From: Dioscorea cayenensis subsp. rotundata
Lineage: Eukaryota > Streptophyta > Magnoliopsida > Dioscoreales > Dioscoreaceae
Assembly: GCF_009730915.1 (NCBI RefSeq)
Contig: NC_052474.1
Location: forward strand, 21,239,501 to 21,303,500
Length of the DNA: 64,000 nucleotides
Direction of reading: 5' to 3'
Shown one piece after another: positions 33,429 through 47,995 of this stretch. The translations under genes and the position numbers were made by a program. A model generated the notes under the pieces. That model had not been told where the DNA came from and did not search any database. It saw only the letters and a program-made list of their open reading frames with translations. The first letter of the stretch is position 1. Every line of letters starts with the position of its first letter.

Positions 33429-36400
33429 TCAGCATCCTGCAGCTTTCAAGAATTTATCGTACGGGCTCGAAGGCGGAAGCCGGAAAGACTGCTCGGATTC
33501 AGAAAACTGTGAATCTCCGCTTCGTATACTCACATTCTCCGGCAAAGTTAATCTTAGGTCTACCACAGGGTGGTTTCGCTTTTGCACCATCTGCTTAATG
33601 GTTCAAGATGTGAAACAAACAAAACAAGAAAGAGTTACTTAAAAATACGGTTAAACTTGGCGTCAATTAGATGAAAGTTTACGATATGATACAATGGTTA
33701 AAAGCACCGGAAAAATTTACCTCCTGAGTAACCTCTGCCTCATTGTTACTACTGTACTCAAGCAACTTCAGAGGCGACGGTTCTTCTTGCTGCTGTTGTT
33801 GCTTGAAGCTCAGGAGAACTGACATTTTCTGCTGCTTTCCCAGCACTAGTGCCTCACATTGGCTTTTCATTTGGTCGTAGGGTACGATGGTAGTCAATAC
33901 TGGTAAATTAGCAACTTCTCGTGCAGTCTCGAGAACCTGAAACAAGCAACAGTAGTTATTGACAATCTTAAATTCTAATCAGCTGCGGAAAAGCTCTGTC
34001 GTTAAAATTGCTTAAGGGTGACGACGGGTGCACAGAAATCTTATATTCTAAGTGGTTTATCACAAGAAAGCTCTTGGCATTTGCTATAGGTATACCAAAA
34101 CAAATAAACTTGATCAAGATCGATAAAATGATTGTTAACAAGTGCTATAATGATTGGGGAGTATCAAGCATTTTAAGAGCAAAGAAAGATAATAGGATGA
34201 AAGTTATGATCAAACTGTAAGTTAAGAAGCAGTTTTCATATCATAAGAGAGATGTGCACAAACCAAACACATTACTGTCAAGTGTGTTAACATAAAGGTG
34301 AATGCAAGTGGTGAATAATCAGGTAAGTAGATTTCATGTTAGGTTTGATCTTGTGCATGTACATATGACATCAGAGGAATGTTCAAAAACAGTGGGGTTT
34401 TATGTCGATAGTATTCGACGGTGCCATGCTTAATACCAGCCATTACACTAGATGTCATGTTATACTGGATCTCGTGCAGGTATATTTATTTGCCCCATGG
34501 AACTATGCTCTCAAAAATTGACAATGGAACTTCTAACCAAATTACTTGTTTACTATAAATATGGGGTGGCCAAAAACGCAATTCAGCGAGTAAAATTGCT
34601 AAAACAGCACGGTAAAAAGAATTTTACATAATAAGACTTTTAATCACAGCTTCACTACATAAAATTATTTAATATTGTTGAAAATCATTTTACATAATTC
34701 GGCATGCATTTAATATTGTTGACACTCATTTAACCAAGGTTCAATTTATTTTGGGCAAGTGGTGCCATTGAAATGGGGCACATGCTCACCAAAATAAATC
34801 GAACCATCTTGCCCCAGTTCTCACTAAACTATTTAATAGGTTAGGCGGAGCTCCTTCGTGTATGACTCCATCCAAATGGACCATGTTACTTTTCTTTGAT
34901 GGGATCAAATGTAAATAATATATACATATATATAACCAGAAAATATTACCAATGGAGGTTGGTCCAAGTGATAGAGGCTTAGGTCAGTTAAGCAAGAAGT
35001 TTTGAGTTCATCGTGTATCCAAAAAACTTCCCTGGGAAAAGGTGCAAACCTTATGGGGCTCACAATACCTCACCCCGAGAAATCAATGGGCCAAAAACCA
35101 AATTAAAAAAAAAATTCATTTTTTGTATAATGCCATAGTACTAATGTCTAACTCCATATAAATTTAGAATAAAATTTTAAAAATCCAAGATCATATTATT
35201 ACATCATATTAGAAACCAATATGTAGATTAAAAATAACCCCCATTTTTAACAACCTGGTTTATAAAGGATCACAACTTGGACAACAGATCTTCCTGCTGT
35301 TACTCTAGAACTACCAAAAGCTTCACATCCTTTTCAAAGATTACTTACATCTTTTTAAATTCTTATCATCCTGAAATTACTGCAGATTTACATGTCTTAA
35401 TTATGAAACATCATATTTAGCTAAATTATACTCGAACACCAAAGTATAGCAATGCTGACGTCACAGCGGATAACAAGCAATGAATTAGACAGTGAAGAAT
35501 TCCTAAATACGCCTCCTAACTTATGCCAAGAACACCAAAGTCATTGTTAGACATGCATCAAACACAAATAGCAATAATTAATGATGGCTTCTCAGCATTA
35601 AATAAATTTATGCAAATGGAAACATTTTATTGGATTAGAGCAAGTATTACGTACCGATTCCATCAATTGATTGACATTTAAAACATCAAATCCATTTAGA
35701 GATTCGGACATTTTGCGATCTGACTGACTTCCACAAGCTTCCGGAAATAGGTCATCATCTTCTGTGAAAGTAATACCCATCACCTGCAATAAGAAAACCC
35801 TTACTGAGTCTAATGCATGCAAATAAAAAATACAATAAACTAGGGAGTTTAAATACAAGATAGGTTATGACAATGATAGAACCTCATCTAAAAGTTGGCT
35901 TTCTTTCTGTGCTAGTGGTGAACAATTCTGCGGTGTTTCCATGAACAAAGGAGCTCCTAGTAAAAAGATGTCGTCAGGTGAAAATTTCTGCAAAAGCTGC
36001 TCCTTTATGCCCATTAAATCTTCCTGTGATACAGCAGTTTTAGTTAGTGGTAAATATCACAAATGAATATTCCATTCCATCTGAGGCCAACAGATTCCTA
36101 ATCTAAAGTACTTTTACCGCTGGTAATTCTTTAAATTTTCCAATCAAGTGTGAAATAACAACTTGCTTTAGTTTCTCGTCATCAATTTTGATTGTCTCAA
36201 GGAATTTCAATGCATCATTGTCATCTTCTTCAGACCCATAAGTTGCTTTTTCTTTTGAAGGAGTTACATAAATGGCTGGCAGCCTACCATCTTCAACCAA
36301 ACGAATATGTGGATCAACCTGTAACATGAAGTAAATTAATGAATACAGAAATGGAACTAGTTGTTCAGCAAATCTTAAATGCAAGAACAAAAACCAAAGG

Positions 36401-39132
36401 GAATTAACTCGAACAATGTAATTGTTCAGGTATCAGACTGTAAAATAACACATCCAACTATCTGAAAAAGCTAGAAGCATACCATTTTCTCTATGGCCAT
36501 TGCTTTAAGGGAAGAAATTAATCCTGGAAGATCAGAAGCCTTGGCTGATGATATAAGCATGGAAGAAGCCATAGTAAAAAGTGATCGCCTACGGGATGGC
36601 TGCAAACAATCTTCATCGAGATGCAAAGTCAGAAGAATAAAATGTTGAAGGAAAGCTCTTGACTTGAACCCTCACAAAATATTGTCAAATGGAAATGAAC
36701 ACAAAAAAAGAAAAAAAGAAAAAAAGCAACCATTACCAATTTTGGAAAATGGCTTACTTTAATCAGAAAAAAACTTACTTTCGGAGTCACAAGAGATGCT
36801 CCACAGGGAAACTGCTAACTGAAAACATCGAACTAGAGCCACATGGCTTGATGTCTGTCAGAGAGGACAAACATACGTAAAGCAAATACCGAAAAAACAC
36901 GAAGAATGGATTTACAGTGTATTTAATTAATCTTCAAAATACAAACTTTCCTAACATTGAGGATTTTAGTCAAGGAACATATATTTAGCAGGTTCTCAAT
37001 AAAAACATCATTAAGGATTCAACAAAATGCAAATGGCTTCAAGTGAAGGTTTCATTTACGTGAAATTCAAAAACGGTTTAAGCTTTCAGGGTAGGCAATA
37101 ATAGTTAAGAAGAAAGACATAGGAAAAAAACACACACACACACACACAAAAGCATGTGCATTTAGTACAAGATAACAACATATATTTACCCTTAATAGTA
37201 GATAGCGGTTATTCAGAATTTTTTAAAACAAAAACTTCACAAAGCTTAAAGCTTAACATAAACATAGATCAGTGTGTGGTTCAAAAGATAGGTCAAATGC
37301 CAACAGGGAAAAAGAGAAGAATGCAGTAGTAAAAGGCGAGTGAGAGAAAATCACAATCTAACATAAAGCACTTCAAGCCCACGAGTGCGCAGCTCCCCAC
37401 AAAAATTCAGGCACTCTCCTTATCGTAATGCATGACTAAGTAATTGTCAGATGATAGCACACAACAAATATTGCTCCAAGGAAATAAAAAAAAAAATTTA
37501 AATACAAATGTAAACATTGTACAAGCTGTTCAAATTTGAGTTGGGAATAAGAAGAAAATAAATTTGTGGCTTCTTAGTTGCAATGGATGTCCCCCCAAAA
37601 GAAAAAAAATTGTGTAACTCACTTTGGATCGAGAAAACAATAGAGTAAGGTTGTAACTGTGAGACATTGCCTCATAATTGGCAGGAGTATTCTCTTGTGA
37701 TGTAGCCTGAGTCCAGATTGACGAAAGAAGGAGACCAACTTGGTGACTGCTCAATCTCAGAGACATCTGTTTCTTCAAGACAGTTTAATTAGGAAAAATC
37801 AGCAGGAAAAACAGCATTTTATGCTTAGTGAGGAGAAAGATTCAAATCATCACAAGCATGTTTCGGTTCAGCATAACATACTTCTTTGTAAGATTCTGCG
37901 GAAACTGCTCCTTCAGAAACCGTACACGGAGGAAACAGCTTCATGCAATCAGACTCGCTCCCTGGGGCATAACCTTTCGGCAGCTTTATATCTTCATTCA
38001 CATTATGGTACCCACTGTCTCGCATTCCTTCCAAAAAAAAAAAAAAAATCCTGACTTCACATACTTTACCCGTGGATCATAAATGTTAGGTGAAACTGCA
38101 GCAAGTGGAATTGGCCAAGGACAAGTACCTAAGGGCATAAGAACAGCCGAAAAAACACGATGGGAGCCAACTCTCGTCATGTGGTCCGGGTGGGTCATTG
38201 CCAAAAGCAGCTGGTGAAACAAAGCTTCAGGGAAAGCCTGAAGTATAACATAACATCAAGACACCAACTTAGAAATTGCTTTGGTCTAAAATTTAATGAG
38301 ATATCTTCATGAAGTAGTTTAAAGTTCTGAAAGAAAAAAAGGAACTCACCTTCTTGTGATATGATAAGTTGGGGATAGAAGCTGCTATTTGTGCAATGCG
38401 ATAAACTGCAGAAATTGTTGTCCGAGCTACAATTGCCGATGTTGGGATATTCTCCAGCACTACAGCCATCATGTCAAGTATAGGTCCAACATCACCAACC
38501 TGCTGATCCAAAATAGTAGTCATGCTAGTTTCAAGAAAGGTGAAACAGAGAGGATCCTAAACGGTTCAGATAAAATTTTCAAACAGAACACGGTGAATAT
38601 ATTACATCCATCTATTGTCTATGTTATCGTCTTAGAAGTGGAAGACATATCAAATATATTCCATGTCATTTCCGGGTTCTTTTCATATCACTGGAAGTTA
38701 TGTCACTAGAAAGTAGAAACTCATGAATAAACAGGGTTAAAGCTATACCAAACAAACGATGTAGACACTCCTACATAATTAACCTAAATCATAAATATAT
38801 GTGAAAAAGGATAAGAAGTTTAAACCTTATTGGTCAATTCTTTGAGGCAATCTTCTATTGCATAATGAAAAAGAGAATTCCATTTAATGGCTTCATCATC
38901 CAGGTCTGATGCTTCAATTGAGACTTGGATACATTTCCGCAAATGTCTCAACAATTCATTTATAGCAGTAATTAATGCCACTGAACCTTCCAAATTCGAC
39001 TGTCGTGAAAGATATGAAGTAACATTAATGATGTTGATCCGCACACTGGGCTGCTTGGCTACATTCTTGTGATCTAAATGCTTGATCAGTATGGATAGTA
39101 ACAAGTGACTATTTTCTCCTGAATTTAGAAAA

Positions 39133-39164
<32 letters not shown>

Positions 39165-42100
39165 AAACACATGATAATGCTCTCTATTCTAAATTCACAA
39201 GAAAGAAATAATGAAATAATGTAGAAAAAAACCCTACTTAACCTGACTTCTCCATTAAGATCTGCATTTCAGATAATACAGGCAATGCAATCCCACTATC
39301 AGGAGTCCAGTGACTCCCAGTGTCAAACACACGGAATAAGGACTCCGATACACGTCTCAAAGTAGTTGCCTCCTTGGCAAGTTTGGCCATATTGTGCACA
39401 CAAACTTTTGACCAGTACGATGGACTTTTGGAAGTATCACTGTCAATATATCAATTAATGTCAATATGAAGAAAAAATAAAAATAAAAACTTATGTGAAA
39501 TATTGCTAATAACAATGAGTTCTAACATTATTGAATCCAGTAAAGCTTTGGGACTGTCTGACAGGGCAACCTCTTTTCTAACAACTTCCTGCACCAGCAG
39601 ACTTTGAGGCAGGTCATACTTTCCTTTCTCTCGGTAAAATTCAGGAACCTCATAACTATCCAAAGTTATTGAAACAATCTGTTTACAGTTCACAGACACA
39701 TGTTAAAAAACTACAGCAATATTAGAAGTCTAAGTTGAGTTGTAGCATACCAACTAGATGGTAAGTTATGAAAAATGATGCAGTCAAAAAGTTGATCCTT
39801 TCAGTTTATAAAAATAAACTGATCAACCACTTCAAATGCAATTATTCTGCAAAAAATCCTCTCAAAAAGACAGAATATTCAAGACATGAGGCTAAATTCG
39901 ACTATGGATAATGCCAAACAAAGACCAACAAAGCTATCACACTCACCTTGGGAATTTCTTCTTCAGAATCAAATATTCAAACACATAGAACATCAAAGCT
40001 ATGCATAATTCCTTAACATTTCCTTTAAAGTTTTAAAAAGAAATTTGTGAGTTACAGCAAAGCCCAAAAGCATTTCTCTATTTGATCCTTTAGCTCTAAA
40101 TTGAACATATATATTGCATAAAAGAATTATCGTAGGGCTTTATGGATAAGACATTATTTGCATCAGCAATTACTTATTCTAGTTGGTACTGTATACTTGA
40201 TATTTATTTGGACAGAAAAGAGGAGTTTAGAAAATTTCATCTCTGGACATCATGTTGTGAGGTCTTTTCCATCTGTAAGGACACACAGACTTGTCCCATT
40301 GGCATGTGACAATTGCTTCAATAAAAAACTGAAAATCAACAAATCATAAATCCAAAACAAACTAACAAAACTGAAAGTGGGAGAGAAATACAAGCACCAA
40401 AACAAAGAGAATTTGGCTCACATGCAGTTATTCGAAAGCACGGCACTCACTTAATTTTGACAGATGCAAACTAAGAAAATCAAACTTACATCATCAAAGT
40501 CCATTGCTATATGCGAGTAGTCACCCATGAACTGCACCTATGAAAGAAGTACATGAAACAATGCCAAATATAAAAATGATAAGTAAGTGTGACATTAACA
40601 AGAATACAAAGAACCCATAATGTATGGTTTGCTTGAGAAAATTATAGACAAATTGGAATTTAAATTATTACATAATTTCCATAGTTTATACATCAGACTT
40701 AAAATATTGTTTTAAGTTATATCAAACAATGCATTTATCAATTCAGTTCAGAACCCATTTTCTCTTATGCCTAGTAACTAGATAGCTATACCTAGGTCAC
40801 GTGACGTTAATCATGTATCTTTTTTTTTATAAAAATTCATGCACACAAGCTGCAATTTACTTTGTTGTAAGTCAAGAGCAATATAATACCAAATCAAATA
40901 GAACTCTAAGCTGGGTATTACTCTGTGAAAACTAAACAAACCTCAGTCAATTTAACAGGAATCAGTCTATAGTGTGAAAGATATAGAATCTAACGTAACC
41001 TAGTGATACAATGTCACAAATTGTCAATGAGCTAAAACAGCCATAAAAATATATAGTGGATGTTACAAAACAAAATTATATACTCAAAAACATAAATAAT
41101 AATATATACCATTGATGCAAGAGCTTGCAATCCTGCCGAGCGTAGACGGAGTGCCCTATCATCTTCTCCTATTTCATGACCAACTTGACAAAGTTTTGGA
41201 ATGAGGCCTTCAAGGTTGAACATATAGGTGCTATCAACCTATTATGAGACATGCTGTGTAGAAGTTAGCAGATATGGATAGTTCATACAAATTTCACAAT
41301 CAAATAAACTGCATTCATGGTGCTTTCCGAAACATGCAGAATAATTCAAGCAACCACCAAGAGTGACAAAGAAATACCTGGCTGTTCAGAAAGTCCACAA
41401 GTGTATAACAACCAAGAATGCGCATCTCATCATGTCTTGTTTGATCAAGGAGGGTACGTATGATACACAATAAGCTAGTTGCAAAAAATGGCCTGATTGC
41501 ACCAAAATAAACAGAAATATTAGGCAATGACATGATGTAAAGGAAGAAAAGGAAGGGAGGGGAAAAACAGAGAGGAAGAGTATGTCATATCAGGTATGTG
41601 TGCTATTTTGACCTAAGATTGATTTTGAGGTTTCTTTTGTATTCTCTCTCAACATGTTTATTCCACTTAGACAGATAGAAATCTTTAATGCATTTTTTTT
41701 CATTTGAATTCCAAAATGCAATGGGCAGCAGAAATGTAGCCCAATTTCCTAGCTTAGGGCATTCTTTTGCTCCTAATATTTATCTAGTTGTTCAAAGTTC
41801 CAATTGACATTACTTAATTCTGAATGTTTTGATCTCTCTCCCCAACAAGTCAGCAAGTATGCTAGTCACTGTTAGAAGACTTTGAAACCGTTAAAACAGA
41901 TGTGAGTGACCAACAAGCTTTAAATAATGTAAATATCATACATAACAAGGTATAATTTATAGAAAACACATAACATGTAATGCTTTATTTGCAGAGTGCC
42001 AAACAAGAAATGTTAGGAACCCAATGAAGTAATAAGTAATTGAACCACTTATTGCCTTTAATCAGCAAAAATGATCATTCATCAAGTGTCTGTGTTGGTG

Positions 42101-44895
42101 CATGCAGTATTTGCATGCATGTGTGTGAGTGGTAGGTTTCCAATAATGAATGCTTAATTAGATTTTTTTTTTATAATAGACTCAAGTGGATCTATATGAT
42201 AGAAAAGGATGTTAATAGAATCTTGCCAGCAGACAACATCAGCCTTTAGCAAAGATTAACCTTGAAGAAAACATACATTAAACTTACATCTGCTCCTTAC
42301 ATGAAGCTAAAAGTTTCCTATAGATGCACGGCACAACTTTTGCCATACAAAAGTGTTCATTCCGCAATTCTTTGTAACATCTCTGCTCTAAATACTGTGT
42401 GATCTGCAAAGTACACTTACAAGTGGTTAAAATTATTTAAAATGCCAGAAGTATTTTGAGAAAATTCAAGAAAATTGCCAGCAGCCTAGTGTTTTTGTAT
42501 AAACTTCATTATAAGACATGATATTTAGGAGACAAAAATATGGCAATAAAATGGTTAAATGAGGCATCAAAAGGGCTGGCTTTCTTCCTCTTTGTCATCT
42601 ATCTTTCATTTTCTTGGCGAGGAGTTGCACGTGTTTCCCCTTAAAAAGTGAGGACAAGAACAAAAAAAACAGTCATCCTAACCTTTGAAATATATTCAAA
42701 GATTGAGAATAGACATATTTTTGTGAGGCATATGCCACAAAGAGCTCATGTGATAATACTTATAATAATATTAACTTTTCATATTTTATTTTGCGTTATT
42801 GTTAATGATTCACACTTTTGGAACTGCAGCACTTGAATTAGTAAGAACTAGCACTATTGATTCAGCCACCTGCTAAGGTACATCACAACAAAAATGAGAG
42901 TGGCTGGTATTGTGTATTACTATTACCTAATAAGATTGGCAAAATAAATCATAAACTAATATGAGAATATTATATTAAAACTTTGAATAGGGAGTACTGT
43001 GTTGGCAATACTTTAAGCAAGACTATGATAAATATTTTAATGGCAATCAAGAAATTAACTTGATGCAACCAACAGCTATGTTTTTCTTTTTTCTTTCAAA
43101 TACCACCTTCCAAAGATCCACAAAATCTCTGAAACGGTTCCTTTTTCAAGTAAAATATTAGAGAAGTTTCTTCCAGTAAGACAAGCATTTAAAAACAAAC
43201 TAAACCTTGCTGAGTTGAAGAACACCAAGAACTTGTGTCAGTATTCATTAGATGTCCTAGACACAACGCAAACTACATTTAAGGTAATGGACATATGGCT
43301 AAACATCCGGGACAAGTTGACCAGATCATATATTAACAAGTTCAAAATCATTGTCACACAACAGACATGGTGAAGATGGAAAGTACCTTTGGTATGCGCA
43401 ATGGATTTTTTGAAGCATACTCACAGAGTTTGGCAATCATCCTATCATTTGGATCTCCATCCTGCATTTACAAAAGAGAAAGGTATTCGTTGAGCAACAT
43501 GTCCAACAAAAATAAAAATATAAATCAGTTGGAAATCAGATCGTCAAAAAGTCTACGTGGTTGAGTAGAAGTTTTAAGCCAAATCAAGTAACTTGATCAA
43601 AATGAGAAAAAACTACTTTTAATAAGGAACATGGTCTCTCAATCCTTCAAATGCCAATTTTCCCACAACTAATATACATGGGCATCCACTCAGAAATGCT
43701 TATATGCATGCAAGCAAGCAAGCAGACAGGCATGCACCACTCCAGAAACAACATATCGATAAAGTTTGATGTAAGTAGAGTTTAAAAAATGAGGAAAAAA
43801 GAATGAAATGATGTCTTAACAGCAACATGAAAAAATGTTAATGAAATTAAAATTAGATTTTAAGACTTGCAAGGCACAATACCAACTGAATAAGACAAGT
43901 AAAAGGAAAAGGAAAAGGTCACAAGAACCAAGTATGCTTGGATATTCATTTTGTATTCATGTAAACTAAAAGGAAACACATAACAACTCAGTCCTCATTT
44001 TTTCCAAAGCCATAAACAGAACTGCCTGAAGAAACCCAACTACCTATCAGAAATGACAGGGGACATAACTCATTGTCATCTTTAGAATGACGTCTTATTG
44101 ACACATCAAAATAGAATTCAAATGGTGTTTCATGAGACAACATTTGCTAAAGTGTGGGTATTCGATAATAATGGAGATGAAAGAATTTCCTTTGCCCTAT
44201 GTCAGCAAATGGGAAATGGACATAGTTTCTCCATAAAATATATCGAATACATGGATACTAAGTTGCTGAATGATAGTTCTGCAAACATAACAGTTCTTCA
44301 AATTTGTTATATTTAAGCACACAGAAAAATTCTACCGTCACTCTTGTTTATAGGAATAGTAGCAATTTTAGTACAAATAGTTAATTTTAATACCTGTTAA
44401 ACAAAAAACTTCATGAGATGTTTAGAATATTCTCCAAGGTTATACAGCACAAAAATGCATCAGCCAAACTATACAAAAGTGTTGCTGCATTACCTAATTA
44501 AATGCACAGTATATAAAGCTAAACTTCCTGTTCATTGATCCAACTGACTCAACCTTTAGGTTCTCAATATCAATATATCATTGACATTAGGACTACGTCC
44601 TCAAAAATCCCTTAAATTTAAGTACGCTCAATGATAACACTAGCCAAATTAGAAATAATGCAATTCAATTCGAAAACATACTAAATATGTTGCTCAATCA
44701 ACATCACCAACAAAAAGATTTAAAAAATAAATAAATAAATAAATAAAAATTAAAAGCTTATAACTTCACCTGAGATTTAGGGAATGCATCAGCAAGAAGC
44801 TTCTTGTAACGCTTAACAGGCTGTCGCGATCTTGCACGTAGGGATGGGCAAAAGAAACACAATCGGCCGCAGGCCGGCAAAACACGCCTCGACAT
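33429..44895 (-). CDS. Plant EFR3 homologue / SEMI-ROLLED LEAF 2-like ARM-repeat protein
   Basis: Relatives of yeast Efr3, which anchors the PI4-kinase complex at the plasma membrane; rice SRL2 shapes leaf rolling. Exons (minus): 44895-44770, 43461-43387, 42403-42288, 41492-41378, 41238-41110, 40537-40490, 39678-39527, 39439-39243, 39118-38826, 38499-38350, 38237-37882, 37766-37623, 36854-36779, 36610-36483, 36318-36118, 36023-35883, 35783-35655, 33936-33721, 33590-33429. Landmarks: MSRRVLPACGRLCFFCPSLR (Cys-rich start, likely palmitoylated), YKKLLADAFPKSQ, RCYKELRNEHFCMAKVV, MFNLEGLIPKLCQVGHEIGE, LLSILIKHLDHKNVAKQP, MTHPDHMTRVGSHRVFSAVL, SIWTQATSQENTPANYEAMS, and the C-terminus SSPYDKFLKAAGC. 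Phases close exactly except in exon 38237-37882, where a 16-base homopolymer (38033-38048) leaves the frame one base short. With one more base the protein would be about 984 residues, the family's usual size. Long introns carry (CA)n at about 39133-39159. Confidence 0.9.
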
Positions 44896-45480
44896 AACCC
44901 CCCATTTCAAATATATATACAAATTTTTTCCTTAATTTTTTTCTTTTTTCTTTATTTTCTACTTTTCCAAAACAATTCGCCGAAACCCTAATAAAATCTC
45001 AATTCATCAATTCATCCAAGCAAAGGGCCCGAGATTTCTCCAGAGCCCCAATTGAAAACTCAAAGTCTCATCAAAACTCAAAACTCAAAATTCCAAACAA
45101 ATTCAGCAACAAAACCCCTCAGAACACTAACCAAAAAATTTTCAACAACTACCAAATTAAAAATCCCCAGAAGAACCAAAAAGCCAATTTCTTGATTCCT
45201 TGATTGAATCACGACTTCGGGATCAGCCTGCAATCCAAGATCTCCACAATCACAGACTGAGAAATCACTACCACAAAAAAATATAAAAAATGCGATTTTT
45301 ACCAACGATCAAGCAACATCTGATCAAACTGGGATAAAAATCAACAAAAAATTTAAAATTTAAAGGAAAAAAACTGAAAAAATAAAAAAACGAAGATACC
45401 TCCGTTGGTTGCCTCCGAGAGGGGGCAGAGAGGCTTGGGATCCCTCAACGTTCGTTTTTTCAATCTCATAAATTGCATTA
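44896..45480 (-). promoter_or_regulatory. Leader and promoter of the EFR3-like gene
   Basis: No coding exon. A GGAG/GTATCTTCG donor-like site on the minus strand near 45402, followed downstream by pyrimidine-rich DNA, suggests a leader intron between about 45402 and 44950. The GC-richer patch 45405-45460 would be the first, untranslated exon. Inference from sequence only. Confidence 0.4.
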
Positions 45481-47548
45481 TATGGAGAGAGATAGATGGC
45501 AAGAAATAAAAAAAATTCTATAAAAAAAATATAAAACTATAAATGATGCATAATAAATAAGTAATAAATATAAAATTATAATTTACCAAAATATAAAAGG
45601 AAATATGAATATATATATATATATATAAGGAAATAAATAATTAAAAAGTCAACTTATAATTTTTTTTAAGGTAATAAATATAAAATTATAATAATTCATT
45701 AGAAATCCAAAAGGAAATATAAAAGGAAATTTATATATGTAGTTAGGAAAATGCATAATTGCATGTATAGCGGTTAAAAAATAATATTTATAATTATACA
45801 TGTACTTATGTTGTCAAATGTTAACTCACTTTTATTTTTTAAAAAACTCAGTTTACTATATATATATATATATATTACCTCCAATCTCCCACTCAAACAT
45901 GTTGAAAAAAAAACCTCTCTTCATTATTAGATGCATTCTCTTAAAAAAAAAATGTTGTTTTAAAATTTTAACCAAATAAGAATAAATGTAAATATCATAT
46001 TAATGTTTTTATGTAAATATATGGTTTTTTAGGGCGTATGCACACAGTATGATCCACTTGTGTGTCACATTCGGTAAATATGAAAATTTAGCTACAAATT
46101 CACTCCCATAATCAGAAAAAATTGTGATACTATTACATTTTAAGTTCACTGTATTTTGAACCTAAATAATAAGTGTTACATAAATTAAACCTTTCGCAGT
46201 GGGTCAGTGCTATTGGATAAAAAGATTTAACCTTATTTATATGCGGATATGCATAAAAAATAAAATAAAATAATTATATAATTGTAATATTTGTCACTTT
46301 TGGAAATTGAAAAACACACTTTTTATTTATTAATTTACAGTGTATGCCTTTGAGGAATTTAGATTATAGTACTTACGGTTGAGATTAATTATCTTCGAGT
46401 TGTTTTATAGTTAACTTTGGTCACTATCAACAATTATTAAATGAAGTGGGACTATGAGACAACTCATTGGTTGTACAAGTTAAGGAGGGAGGGCACAAGT
46501 ATATTATTTGTTACTTGTTAATTTTATATTTAATTTTATCTTCAGTAATACCAAGTAAATTTTTATCATACAGTTTGCTTCCAAATCAGTTAGACACACC
46601 GATCACCTAATTTATTAAAACTAAATTTTTTATATGAGATGTTTTTGTTTTTATAAAAAGATGAGTTCAAATCTCAAGTCACGCACAAGTGTATTAAAAT
46701 ATTAACTTCATATTGTGTATTGTTTGTTCACAATTCTTTATAAATATTTTTATTTTATTAATTTAAATCTAAATGTTAGTTTATAATATTTTATATTAGG
46801 AGGTGAGCTTGATTTCTTTAGCTTGAGAAAATTTTCATTAATTTTTACAATTAAATGATAAATAAGATGAGATAAAAAAAAATTATTGCAGATAACTTGC
46901 AAGGTTTTGAGTTGAGTGTTATTACTTATTAAGTCTAAAAATTAAAAATTAGGAAAAAGAAAAATAAAAAAAGAAAAAGGACAGTGTTGATATGATTGAA
47001 TGCAGAGTTAGAAAGAAAGCCACTTTCTGTGAGATTAGATTGAATTAAAGATACAAAAAAGTTAGGGCACAGCATGAACATGTTCTGGCAGTACTTGTCT
47101 GCCCTAAGTTGGCAAAACTATACCATACCTTGTTAGTTCTGAGAATAAACTATGTTTACATAAATTATTTTTATTTTTATTTTAAAAAAAAATTGAACAC
47201 ACTATTAACAAACTTCCAAACCTACAGAGAATGAACTACTCACTATTGAGGTGGTGGGTGATAAATTATTTTAAAAAATATACATATAAATAATTTTTTA
47301 AAAAAATTTATTCAATCATGTGACAAAATATATTGCATGAGTCCTGAAACTATTCCCTAAAAAAATAAAAAAGAGAAGAAAAAAAATCATCTTTGAATTC
47401 AAAGACATCAAAAGAAGACAAAAAAGACAAATATAAATGGTCATGACCAACTTCCATGTGGAAACAATAAATGCATTAATTAAATAAGAAATAATGAGGT
47501 AGCTCAACAAGTGATAAACATATGGGTGCTACATAATAGTAATAATAA

Positions 47549-47595
<47 letters not shown>

Positions 47596-47995
47596 TGATG
47601 ATAATATTAAATTATAGCAGCAGATCATCCATAATGCTACAACAGCATCCAAGAGTGTATATAAATCACTGATTTCTAAAACCTCTGACTTTGAAAAATA
47701 AATTTAAAAAAAAAAGAAAAGAAAAAGAAAACATGCTTGTTATATTAGGCCCAAAAATTGCCTACAAGATCTCCATAGAAATTGTTAGAAATTGACAGTT
47801 TATTTGGATTTCAAAAATGGTACCTTTGTGAACCAAACAAGGTTCTGTGGCTGGTTGCAGAGGCTTTCCCTATTGATTAAATTCAAACTCATAACAAGTT
47901 ATGGTATCTTGATAGTCTCAAAGATCTAACCTTGATCGACAGCCGAAATAGTTTGAATGATGGATTGATTCAGTAAAAACAGAGATTAATCGTCG
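45481..47995. other. AT-rich intergenic DNA with microsatellites and a small hairpin
   Basis: No gene is recognised. Visible are TA repeats (45610-45627 and 45858-45875), an (AAT)n microsatellite at about 47540-47594, and an inverted repeat TTAGGGCA...TGCCCTAA (47062-47107) with an inner palindrome GAACATGTTC. The 3' untranslated region of the IF-3 gene probably extends a few hundred bases below 47996. Confidence 0.5.

Noticed and set aside
38030..38069. A 40-bp intron in the EFR3-like gene
   Set aside because: It is shorter than plant introns can be, and it would not restore the frame.
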